Assembly (NCBI GenBank): GCA_038322815.1
Contig: JBBQGG010000007.1
Span: 4,869 to 68,868 of the forward strand
Reading direction: 5' to 3'
Length of the DNA: 64,000 nt
Origin: PALSA-1296 sp038322815
Lineage (GTDB): Bacteria; Bacteroidota; Ignavibacteria; Palsa-1295
Positions within the stretch are counted from its first letter, which is position 1; each line of letters opens with the position of its first letter. Below, piece by piece: positions 25,477-33,623 of the stretch. The translations under genes were made by a program, and so were the position numbers. The notes beneath the pieces were generated by a model. That model worked only from the letters and a program-made list of their open reading frames with translations. It did not search any database and had not been told where the DNA came from.

Positions 25477-26397
25477 ATGCCGAATCGGAAACGCCGAGGC
25501 TCTCTTTTCATTCTTGCTGCAGCCGTGTTTTGGAGCACGGGTGGATATTTCATCAAGTATATTTCTCTCGATGCTTTTGGTATTTCACTTTGGCGCTCGT
25601 CTCTTGCAGCAATTAGCCTCTATATATTTTACCGTATAAATTTTTCTAAAAAGACCTCCCACTCCGGACTTCGGACGCCTGAGTCTCGGAAAGATTGGTA
25701 CTCGCTCCGCACTCTCTCGACTGCAGTGGTATATGCAGCACTTCTTGTTCTTTTTGTGATGGCAACAAAACTTACAACGAGTGCGAATGCCATATTTCTT
25801 CAATACACTGCCCCGGTTTATGTTTTATTTTTTGATCCTATTATCTCCAGAACAAAGCTCAAACTTGCCGACATCATTGCCGTAGTTATTACGATTGCAG
25901 CGATGGGTTTATTTTTTGTCGGGAAATTCGAAACATCTTCTGCGATCGGAAATATACTTGCGTTAATAAGCGGCGTTTGTTTTGCCGGTTATACATTACT
26001 TCTCAAGCATGAAAAGACAACGGAGGCAATGCGGTGGCAATCAGTAATAGTTGGGCATCTTATTATTGTAGTGGTAATGCTTATCCTCACTCTTACAGGC
26101 AATGCTGTTGCGATGCCGAAGAATATAGAAGAGGTTGGAATGCTATGCTTCTTAGGAGTAATGCAGATCGGCGTGCCGTATGCGCTTTTCACGAAAGGAA
26201 TTCCGCATGTTCGTGCACTTGATGCATTACTCTTATCTATGTTGGAGCCTGTTCTTAATCCGGTTTGGGTATATTTTGGTATTCATGAAACTCCAAGTGA
26301 GTATGCGATGATCGGCGGCGCGATCATCTTAGCTGTTGTTATTGTTCGTACATTTTACGAAGGGAGGAAGCCAACTATTTCAATTCCGATGTCTTAG
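25477..26397 (+). CDS. EamA-family (DMT) exporter
   Basis: A 306-residue ten-helix transporter with two EamA repeats. Repeat 1 starts LFILAAAVFWSTGGYFIKY, with a typical end TTSANAIFLQYTAPVYVLFF; repeat 2 starts AIGNILALISGVCFAGYTLL and ends SMLEPVLNPVWVYFGIHE. Its substrate is unknown. It converges on phoU and overlaps it by 4 bp. Confidence 0.88.
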   Translation: MPNRKRRGSLFILAAAVFWSTGGYFIKYISLDAFGISLWRSSLAAISLYIFYRINFSKKTSHSGLRTPESRKDWYSLRTLSTAVVYAALLVLFVMATKLTTSANAIFLQYTAPVYVLFFDPIISRTKLKLADIIAVVITIAAMGLFFVGKFETSSAIGNILALISGVCFAGYTLLLKHEKTTEAMRWQSVIVGHLIIVVVMLILTLTGNAVAMPKNIEEVGMLCFLGVMQIGVPYALFTKGIPHVRALDALLLSMLEPVLNPVWVYFGIHETPSEYAMIGGAIILAVVIVRTFYEGRKPTISIPMS

Positions 26398-27161
26398 TCC
26401 TCATCGCTCGAACTTACATTCTCGGGAACATGATGCTTCATCATCTTTGCCTCTACGATAAAAACAACATCTTCAGCGATATTCGTGGCGTGATCGGCAA
26501 GGCGCTCAACATGTCGCAGAAGAGCCATTGCATGAGCGGCAGGTTCGATCTGAATAGGGTCGCGTTTCATTTCAACGATAAGTTTTTCGAATGCGTCACG
26601 CGCAAGATCGTCAACGGTATCGTCACGTTCGAAGAGCGAACGCGCTAACTCCGCATCATTATTTATAAAGGCATCAAAAGCATCACGAAACATCGTCATG
26701 GCTTCCGAAAGCATCTGTGTTATTCCTACGCGCTCTAAGATGGCAGATGATCCGCCTAAAGGCTGCACACGTTCGGCAAAATTCACTGCAATATCTCCGA
26801 TGCGTTCGAACTCACTGTCGATACGCATAGCGGCAATGAGCATTCGTAAATCAATAGCAACAGGCTGCGTTAACGCAAGAATACGCTGGCATAATCCATC
26901 GACCATCAGATCGTATTCATTTACTCTGGCTTCACGTTTCAAAACAAAACGTGCCGCTTCCATATCGTTCTGAAGGACTGCACGCGAAGCAAGCTCAACC
27001 TGTTCATCGACAAGGGAGCCCATGCGAATAAGCAAAGCGCGGAGCTTTTCCAACTCATCCTCAAAATGACGGTGAACACGCGGAGTGTGTAATGCTGTTG
27101 TCATAGGTTGCTCGCTGGTAACTTGTTTTGTATTTAAAAGTTTTGCCCGTAATGATTTCAT
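26394..27161 (-). CDS. phoU: Phosphate signalling complex protein PhoU
   Basis: The last gene of the phosphate operon; PhoU is a regulator linking the Pst transporter to the PhoR/PhoB response. Two PhoU helical repeats are present (HFEDELEKLRALLIRMGSLV at the start of the first; MLSEAMTMFRDAFDAFINND in the second), with the metal-cluster motif E-R-I-G-D-I-A-x-N-F-A-E and the second E-R-L-A-D-H-A-T-N-I-A-E. ATG 27161 lies 7 bp after pstB; an alternative, ATG 27104 (MTTALHTPRVHRHF), fits the family N-terminus better. The end converges on the EamA gene with a 4-bp overlap. Confidence 0.93.
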   Translation of the reverse strand: MKSLRAKLLNTKQVTSEQPMTTALHTPRVHRHFEDELEKLRALLIRMGSLVDEQVELASRAVLQNDMEAARFVLKREARVNEYDLMVDGLCQRILALTQPVAIDLRMLIAAMRIDSEFERIGDIAVNFAERVQPLGGSSAILERVGITQMLSEAMTMFRDAFDAFINNDAELARSLFERDDTVDDLARDAFEKLIVEMKRDPIQIEPAAHAMALLRHVERLADHATNIAEDVVFIVEAKMMKHHVPENVSSSDED

Positions 27162-27168
27162 ATATTGC

Positions 27169-28017
27169 TTATCCGAATCTGCCGGTAATATAATCTTCAG
27201 TTTGCTTTTTTTTCGGATTGGTGAACATATCCCGGGTCTCACCGATTTCGATCAGTTCGCCGATATAAAAGAACGCCGTTATATCACTTACTCGCGCTGC
27301 TTGCTGCATGTTATGCGTAACGATAATGATCGTGTATTCTTTTTTAAGCTCGAATATAAGTTCTTCGATCTTCGCTGTCGAGATCGGATCGAGTGCACTT
27401 GCCGGTTCATCCATCAGAAGTACTTCCGGGTTTGTTGCAAGCGCTCTGGCTATACAAAGCCTTTGCTGTTGCCCTCCGGATAATCCCAGAGCTGAGTGAT
27501 GCAGTCGATCTTTAATTTCATCCCATAATGCAGCACGGCGAAGACTTTCTTCAACGATCTCATTGAGTGTCGTTTTATTTTTTTCCCCCAAGATCTTCGG
27601 TCCGTAAGCAACATTTTCCCAATTCGATTTAGGAAAAGGATTTGACTTCTGAAATACCATGCCAACGCGTTTGCGAAGTTCGACAACATCGAGCTTCGGA
27701 TCATAAATATTGACACCATCAAACAGTACTTCTCCGGTAATGGAACATCCGGGAATAGTATCATTCATGCGGTTCAACGTGCGCAGATAGGTTGATTTAC
27801 CACATCCGGAAGGACCAATTAAAGCCGTTACCTGTTTGACAGGAATATCAAGAGACACATTTTTCAATGCTTGCTTTGTTCCATAGAACAGATCAAGATT
27901 CCGCGTTGAAACTTTTGTTTCGTAATGCAGTCCTGCAGTTTTGGGAGCAGAGCGAACAGCCGTTTTGATATTCGGTGAACCGGTTTCCTGATTTTTTTCC
28001 ATTTCCATCGTTTCCAT
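27169..28017 (-). CDS. pstB: Phosphate ABC transporter ATP-binding protein
   Basis: 282 residues. Walker A is GPSGCGKST, the signature is LSGGQQQRLCIARAL, Walker B is VLLMDEPASALDP, and the H-loop is IIIVTHNMQQAARVSD. The PstB-specific end TEDYITGRFG is present. The N-terminus carries about 30 extra residues rich in Lys/Thr before the ABC domain. It follows pstA by 8 bp. Confidence 0.97.
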   Translation of the reverse strand: METMEMEKNQETGSPNIKTAVRSAPKTAGLHYETKVSTRNLDLFYGTKQALKNVSLDIPVKQVTALIGPSGCGKSTYLRTLNRMNDTIPGCSITGEVLFDGVNIYDPKLDVVELRKRVGMVFQKSNPFPKSNWENVAYGPKILGEKNKTTLNEIVEESLRRAALWDEIKDRLHHSALGLSGGQQQRLCIARALATNPEVLLMDEPASALDPISTAKIEELIFELKKEYTIIIVTHNMQQAARVSDITAFFYIGELIEIGETRDMFTNPKKKQTEDYITGRFG

Positions 28018-28025
28018 AAATCCTC

Positions 28026-28958
28026 TTACTTAAATTTGTTTCTCAGACGTGAGCGCAAGATAACTGCAGAAATATTCAGTGTAAAAGTCAATAAGAGCAG
28101 TACCATCGTCGTTGTGTACTGCAGAGGAATAGTCTTATCGACATTTGCCGATTGCGTAGATAGAACATAAATATGATATCCTAAGTGCATGAACTGGCTT
28201 GTCAGAGCATGGGGGATCTGCGGTAAGAAGAACGCTGCTCCTGTAAAGAGGATAGGAGCAACTTCACCGGCTCCGCGGCTGATCGCAAGTATCATACCTG
28301 TTAAAATACCCGAAAGAGAACCCGGAATAACGATCTTGCGGATCGTTTGCAAACGTGTGGCTCCTAAAGCAAGCGAGGCATCCTGAACCTCGCGCGGAAC
28401 AGTGCGGATCGCTTCCTCAACCGAAACAATGACAACAGGCAATGTTAAAAGACCCATCGTCATCGAAGCCCATAAAATATTTGGCTGCCCCCAGACAAGT
28501 GAACCCGGAGTAAAAACATCATCCATTCCTTTACCGACAAACTGCACAAAAAATCCTAAACCGAATAATCCAAAGACAATCGATGGAATGCTGGCAAGTG
28601 TATTGACGGCGAAGCGAATTGTACGCGCAAATCCTGAATCAGGCTTTGCGTATTCGGATAGATAGATAGCCGTTACTGTTCCAAGAGGTACAGCCATGAT
28701 CGACATAAGCATTGTCATGATCACGGTACCGAGGATTGCCGGAAATATTCCTCCGGCAGTCATTCCTTCTGTCGGATCCTGAGTTAAAAATTCCCAAGTG
28801 AAATTTTTATAGCCACCAATGATAATAGTAGTAATGATAACGACAACGATGGTAATGATCACCAATGCAGCAAAGCCGCTGATGCCTACCGATATATTGC
28901 CATAAAGCTTGCGCTTTGCGCTTCCTTTACTCGTGCTTATGAATGCTGCTTGTTCCAT
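28026..28958 (-). CDS. pstA: Phosphate ABC transporter permease
   Basis: 310 residues with six membrane segments and the permease signature for contact with PstB (EEAIRTVPREVQDASLALGA, then TRLQTIRKIVIPGSLSGILT). It overlaps the end of pstC by one base (TAATG), so the two permease subunits are translationally coupled. Confidence 0.95.
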   Translation of the reverse strand: MEQAAFISTSKGSAKRKLYGNISVGISGFAALVIITIVVVIITTIIIGGYKNFTWEFLTQDPTEGMTAGGIFPAILGTVIMTMLMSIMAVPLGTVTAIYLSEYAKPDSGFARTIRFAVNTLASIPSIVFGLFGLGFFVQFVGKGMDDVFTPGSLVWGQPNILWASMTMGLLTLPVVIVSVEEAIRTVPREVQDASLALGATRLQTIRKIVIPGSLSGILTGMILAISRGAGEVAPILFTGAAFFLPQIPHALTSQFMHLGYHIYVLSTQSANVDKTIPLQYTTTMVLLLLTFTLNISAVILRSRLRNKFK

Positions 28959-30424
28959 TACAATCCCTGAAGCCTTCTCAATAATTTTTTACGCACATAG
29001 AATTCCACTATGGAATTTAGTGTAAAGGTAAAGATGAACAGCATTGATCCAATCAGAAACAATACGTTATAATGCTGATCACCGAAAACAACTTCTGCCA
29101 TTTCTGCTCCGATCGTTGCTGCGAAAGTCCTTACGGGTTCTAAAATGTTTGCACTTGTCAGCGGAGCATTTCCTGTTGCCATCAATGCGATCATCGTCTC
29201 GCCAAACGCTCTTCCAAAGCCAAGAATGATCGCTGCAAATACTCCGGGTACTGCTGCAGGCAACACAACTTTGAATGCCGTCTGCCACTTCGATGCACCG
29301 AGAGCGGTGCTGGCATCTCGAAGTGCTTGAGGCACAGCCGTCAATGCATCTTCGGAGATAGTATAGATGATAGGAATAATGGCAAAGCTCATGGCAATAC
29401 CTCCGACCAGAGAATTAAGACGGTATTCGTAATGAAAGAAATCCTGAAAGACCGTTGCCATGACAATCAGAGCAAAGAATCCGATCACGACGCTTGGAAA
29501 ACCGGCTAATAATTCTATGACGGGCTTAACAATTTCACGCAGCCATTTGGGAGCAAACATGCTCGTAAATAATGCTGCTAAAATTGCCAGTGGTGCTCCG
29601 AAGAGCAACGAGATGAGCGTTACCTTCAGCGTGCCGATGATCAGCGGCAGCATCCCAAATTTTGGGACAGTCGAAACCGGCTGCCAGGTGTTACCGATAA
29701 GCATTTTGCCAAGATTCGCTGAAGATTTCCGTTCTTCTGCTTCACTCTTTTCCTTGATCGCAGCACTATCAGCTTCAGCTTTTTCCTTAATTATTGCAAT
29801 GACTTCGGCTTGCGCATGGCTGGCGCTATCATTCGAAAGCTGCGCTATAGCAGCCTTAGCCTTTCGTATGGAATCTTGTTTTTCTTTTTCAGAGAGTACC
29901 GGAATCGCAGGAGCTTTTTTCGGAAGCTCTTTAATGGTGATAGGTTTTTTTTCAATTTTCTTTATAGTATCGGAAGGCTTCGAATCATCGGCGAACGGAT
30001 CATATTCTTCCTGCTCGACCTTTCCGCCATTTGTAGTAACTTTTTTGCGGTTTCCTTTTTCGTCTATTTTAACAAGAACATCTGTACCTTTTAAAGCGCC
30101 TTTGCCTTTAATGACCTTTTCTACTTTTTCGTGAACGGTAGATGTAGATGTATCGGCGACAGATTTTGATTGCGCGTTGATAACAGAAGCTAAGGAATCT
30201 TTAGCAGCAGTTTTTTCCGCTTCGCTTTTTCCGAAAAATATTGGAGAAGCTTCTTTAAATACGAAGATAAAGATCAGGATGATAGCAGCGAAAGAGAAAA
30301 AAGAAAGCGCACGAATACCGGACTCGATGAGCCATTCAAAAAATCGGAATTTTTTTCCCAGCGTTAAAGGGGAGCGCTCGGTGGGTAGTTGCTGCATGGT
30401 GAGAAGTATGGTTTTCCTTAGCAA
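28958..30424 (-). CDS. pstC: Phosphate ABC transporter permease with a long periplasmic insertion
   Basis: 488 residues, against about 300-320 for typical PstC. The first membrane helix (SFFSFAAIILIFIFVFKEAS, about residues 41-60) and the permease domain from about residue 245 on (FGMLPLIIGTLKVTLISLLF ... EDALTAVPQALRDASTALGA) are normal. Between them lies a segment of about 170 residues rich in Lys, Glu, Ser and Ala with little hydrophobic sequence, predicted to face the periplasm. Met10 (30397, MQQLPTERS) is an alternative start. The insertion is in frame and free of stops; its role is unknown. Confidence 0.93.
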   Translation of the reverse strand: MLRKTILLTMQQLPTERSPLTLGKKFRFFEWLIESGIRALSFFSFAAIILIFIFVFKEASPIFFGKSEAEKTAAKDSLASVINAQSKSVADTSTSTVHEKVEKVIKGKGALKGTDVLVKIDEKGNRKKVTTNGGKVEQEEYDPFADDSKPSDTIKKIEKKPITIKELPKKAPAIPVLSEKEKQDSIRKAKAAIAQLSNDSASHAQAEVIAIIKEKAEADSAAIKEKSEAEERKSSANLGKMLIGNTWQPVSTVPKFGMLPLIIGTLKVTLISLLFGAPLAILAALFTSMFAPKWLREIVKPVIELLAGFPSVVIGFFALIVMATVFQDFFHYEYRLNSLVGGIAMSFAIIPIIYTISEDALTAVPQALRDASTALGASKWQTAFKVVLPAAVPGVFAAIILGFGRAFGETMIALMATGNAPLTSANILEPVRTFAATIGAEMAEVVFGDQHYNVLFLIGSMLFIFTFTLNSIVEFYVRKKLLRRLQGL

Positions 30425-30492
30425 ACAATCCCAGAGAGCAGCGGATGGTTCCGCAAGCTCCCCGGGAATTCTCTTATGTCACTATCTACAAT

Positions 30493-31347
30493 CTATTTAA
30501 CGGGAAAGAACCCCTCTTTTTCTACAACTTCCTGACCTTCAGATCCAAGAACCCATTTGATGAATTCTTTTGTATCGCCTGATGGTTTTTCACGAAGGTA
30601 GAAATAAAGGAAGCGGGTGATCGGGTATTCGCCGCTTGCAATATTTTCTCGATGTGGTAAATAGGCATTATCGCCGTCACCTTTTCTTATAGCAGTTTCT
30701 TTAACGCCCTTTGCATATCCTGCTCCGCCAAAACCTACTCCGTTCGGATCGCGCTTTACTGCGTTAACAACAGCTGCTGTGCCGGGAAGAGCTTGCATGG
30801 AATTTGCATAATCTTCATTATTAAGTACGATCTCTTTTAAGAAGGCGTACGTGCCTGAAGAATTTTCTCTTCCGTAAAGAATAATATCCGCATCATTTCC
30901 GCCGACATCTTTCCAGTTCTTGATCTTTCCTGTATAGATGCCTTTGATCTGAGCAAAGCTTAATTCTTTTACATTATTGGCTTCGTTGAGATAGATCGTA
31001 AGTCCGTCTTTAGCAGTGCGAACTTCGATACCTGTTGAACCGTAGCGCTCGCGAAGTTTCAGTTTCTCGGCATCTTTCATCGGGCGCGAAGCAGTGCATA
31101 TATCCGTCGTGCCGTTAATAAGCGCACTGATCCCCGTTCCTGAACCCCCGCCGGTGACCTGAATATTCACTCCGCCTTCTTCTTTCATATATTTTTCAGC
31201 CCAGCGCTGAGCAAGCTGCACCATCGTATCCGATCCCTTGATCGTGATCGTTGTTGACGGAGCAAAGATGAAGCCGACAGCAATTGCAAAAAGTGCAATA
31301 GAGGCAGCAACGATTTTTATTTTATTCATTGACATTATTTTTTTCAT
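30493..31347 (-). CDS. pstS: Phosphate-binding protein PstS
   Basis: A 284-residue periplasmic phosphate receptor. After the hydrophobic leader (IVAASIALFAIAVGFIFA) come the phosphate-loop motifs TITIKGSDTMVQLAQRWAEK and GGGSGTGISALINGTTDIC, then NWKDVGG, GRENSSGTY and DPNGVGFGGAGYAKG, typical of the family. It lies 25 bp downstream of the porin gene and 68 bp upstream of pstC. Confidence 0.95.
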   Translation of the reverse strand: MKKIMSMNKIKIVAASIALFAIAVGFIFAPSTTITIKGSDTMVQLAQRWAEKYMKEEGGVNIQVTGGGSGTGISALINGTTDICTASRPMKDAEKLKLRERYGSTGIEVRTAKDGLTIYLNEANNVKELSFAQIKGIYTGKIKNWKDVGGNDADIILYGRENSSGTYAFLKEIVLNNEDYANSMQALPGTAAVVNAVKRDPNGVGFGGAGYAKGVKETAIRKGDGDNAYLPHRENIASGEYPITRFLYFYLREKPSGDTKEFIKWVLGSEGQEVVEKEGFFPVK

Positions 31348-31372
31348 AAATTATCCTTTCGTAAATAGCTAA

Positions 31373-33007
31373 TTAAAATTTGACCTGCATACGGAACGTG
31401 AAGCGGTCATCATGTGCATCTTTGACAAGCTGAGCTGCCTGCTGTGCTGCCGGTAATGATGAAGTTGCAGGGTCAACACGTGTGAAATCTTCAGTCATCG
31501 GATGGTCCCAGTCAAACATGATCCTCATAGCGCCTGATATGAAAACATTCAGATCGACTGAGATCGTATTGAGCGCAAGATCTCCGCCTAAATTTGTGTT
31601 TGCGTTTATGCCTTTGAGCTTTGTAAGGCTGCCCGTAGCACCGGTTACAAAATCAGTACCTTTTACAAGGGTGTTAGGATCGTACGTTTCAAATCGTCCG
31701 GCGATCTGGAACATATCCGATAAATTCTGTACGAGCATAATATACATACCGGATACTTTTTTGTAGACCGTCGAAGCGATCGGATCGCCGATTGCCGTAA
31801 AATCCGAAGTTGAGAAAAGATTAGCCGATCCATAGAATGGAGTTTGGCCGTTATATAATTCGAATTTTAAGATCGTACCGCCCATGGGAAGAACGGAAAG
31901 ATATGCCTGAGCATCTACGCCAAGGATATGGCGATTTGTTTCCATAAACACATGGTTTTGTGTGCTGAACGAATGACCGCCGAATGAACCGGTATTTGCA
32001 AGGACAAGTGCGCCGTTTGTACCTGTATAGGTTCCGATCACACTTGATGGCTCTGTAATACCGCCAAGATCATACGAAGCTCCAACATCAAAACTGAATT
32101 CATCGCTCAATAAGAAGGGCAGACGGAAATGTCCGATGAATTCTTTGGCGGGCTGGCCGAGAGGAGTTCCTGTGGTTCCTCCGGGCAATCCGCCCTGAGT
32201 AGTGAGAAATAGAGCAGTTTCTTTTGAAACAGCACTGTTAACTTTTAATTGAAACAACGAGTCTGCGCCTTTCGGTGAATATGGTGCTACACCTGCAGCT
32301 GAACCGAAATTTCCGATCGGTACAAATGTAAAGCCCATCTTATTATTAGCTCCCGGAGCAGCTCCCGAAGGACCTGTTCCGAAATTATCTGTTCCGTTAA
32401 AAATACCAAGTTCAAAAAGTGGTTTAATACTTCCGATAGTCGGAGTAACGTTAAATTGTAATCCGAGATCGCGTTCTCCATTGAAAAAATTATTTTCAAA
32501 CTTGGTGCGCTCAGTTACTTCACGTGCGCTCGATGAATATCCGATTTCGTAACCGAACGGACGGTTCATTGCACCTAAGCTGATACCAAGAAGATTGCTG
32601 CCTCCGCTATGGAGTGCATTCCATGTAGCAAAAACTTCCTTTATCACGACGCCATTCTCAGTAATATCCGGATAAAGAAGGTAGCTGACATCACCGGTAG
32701 TATAGACAAATTTCACACGGCCGCGGCGAATCTGGAAATAATTTCTGCTGTTGGCTTGGTTTGATAATAAAGAATCGCCGTCATTCCAAACCCATTGCGG
32801 TTGAACATATCCGCTGATCTTGAGCTTTGCCATGTTTGCCACGGTGCTTTCAAGTGTTGAAGTACGTTCTTCGAGTCCATCCACTTTGCCTTTTAAGGCA
32901 GCGGCATCATCAGCGGTTTGAGAAAAACCGGCGATGGGTTTGAAAGAGACAACAAAAAGAATGACTGTAAGCAGTCCGAGAGAAAAACGATTAACTGGGG
33001 TCTTCAT
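31373..33007 (-). CDS. OprP/OprO-like phosphate porin
   Basis: A 544-residue outer-membrane barrel. A signal peptide is followed by a short coiled coil (AALKGKVDGLEERTSTLEST), then the porin domain beginning LKISGYVQPQWVWNDGDSLL and RNYFQIRRGRVKF, ending in FTFRMQVKF with terminal Phe. This is the PF07396 pattern of phosphate/pyrophosphate-selective porins. As first gene of the porin-pstSCAB-phoU cluster it should bring phosphate across the outer membrane. A TAnnTTTG box lies 46 bp upstream. Confidence 0.85.
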   Translation of the reverse strand: MKTPVNRFSLGLLTVILFVVSFKPIAGFSQTADDAAALKGKVDGLEERTSTLESTVANMAKLKISGYVQPQWVWNDGDSLLSNQANSRNYFQIRRGRVKFVYTTGDVSYLLYPDITENGVVIKEVFATWNALHSGGSNLLGISLGAMNRPFGYEIGYSSSAREVTERTKFENNFFNGERDLGLQFNVTPTIGSIKPLFELGIFNGTDNFGTGPSGAAPGANNKMGFTFVPIGNFGSAAGVAPYSPKGADSLFQLKVNSAVSKETALFLTTQGGLPGGTTGTPLGQPAKEFIGHFRLPFLLSDEFSFDVGASYDLGGITEPSSVIGTYTGTNGALVLANTGSFGGHSFSTQNHVFMETNRHILGVDAQAYLSVLPMGGTILKFELYNGQTPFYGSANLFSTSDFTAIGDPIASTVYKKVSGMYIMLVQNLSDMFQIAGRFETYDPNTLVKGTDFVTGATGSLTKLKGINANTNLGGDLALNTISVDLNVFISGAMRIMFDWDHPMTEDFTRVDPATSSLPAAQQAAQLVKDAHDDRFTFRMQVKF

Positions 33008-33052
33008 AGAGTATTTTGATTATTTTATATTATGGTAATGAATATTTATAGG

Positions 33053-33060
33053 CAAATATA
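33053..33060 (-). promoter_or_regulatory. TAnnTTTG -7 box of the porin-pst operon
   Basis: TATATTTG followed by CCTATAAATA on the minus strand, giving a leader of about 40 nt before the porin start. No canonical Pho box (paired CTGTCAT) was found between here and 33139, so phosphate control by PhoB cannot be shown. Confidence 0.5.
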
Positions 33061-33139
33061 CGAGCGGCACATTTCCTTACTGTTACCCCAATATTATCAA
33101 ATTATTAACAAGACCCTTTTTTCCGAAACGGGCGTTTTT

Positions 33140-33559
33140 TTAACGAATTGCAATAGGTGAGACCGCTTTATTATCGGAAAGGATCGTCATTGTATTAATT
33201 TCCTGGACCATTACCGATTTTTGCGTATGATTGAGTAAGTCGTATCCGGACCACATTTTGCCCATTCCGAGCAGTTCATTATCACCGTTTATCTTCACCG
33301 TTTGAAGATAGAACCGGTATTTTTCTCCATACACCGTCACGATTTCGATCTTCGTTTTTGGATTGACTGCCAGGCGGTAGATACTTCCGTTTCCATCAAC
33401 GACCGGAATGCTTGAGATCATAGAACCGCTATATCCCCAATGGACTGAATCAGCAAATCGTTTTCTTTCGGATTCATCAGGCAAACGGTAGGTATAGAGC
33501 GTTTGGCAGGCAGTAAATAAGAGTAGGGAAATTATCCCATAGAGAAGTGGTGTTTTCAT
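33140..33559 (-). CDS. Lipoprotein of unknown function
   Basis: 139 residues with a lipobox (SLLLFTAC, Cys about residue 18). The mature part is beta-rich (KTKIEIVTVYGEKYRFYLQT, MVQEINTMTIL) with no recognised domain. It lies upstream of the phosphate operon on the same strand but is separated by about 130 bp containing the operon promoter. Confidence 0.6.
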   Translation of the reverse strand: MKTPLLYGIISLLLFTACQTLYTYRLPDESERKRFADSVHWGYSGSMISSIPVVDGNGSIYRLAVNPKTKIEIVTVYGEKYRFYLQTVKINGDNELLGMGKMWSGYDLLNHTQKSVMVQEINTMTILSDNKAVSPIAIR

Positions 33560-33623
33560 CGGCTTTTATATTTGATATACCATAAAGAAAACTACTGAGG
33601 GCAAAGTTCCTTTTTACCAAGAA

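Noticed and set aside
33061..33139. PhoB box upstream of the porin-pst operon
   Set aside because: Only A/T-rich TTAT-type strings are present; no paired CTGTCAT-like direct repeats at 11-bp spacing.
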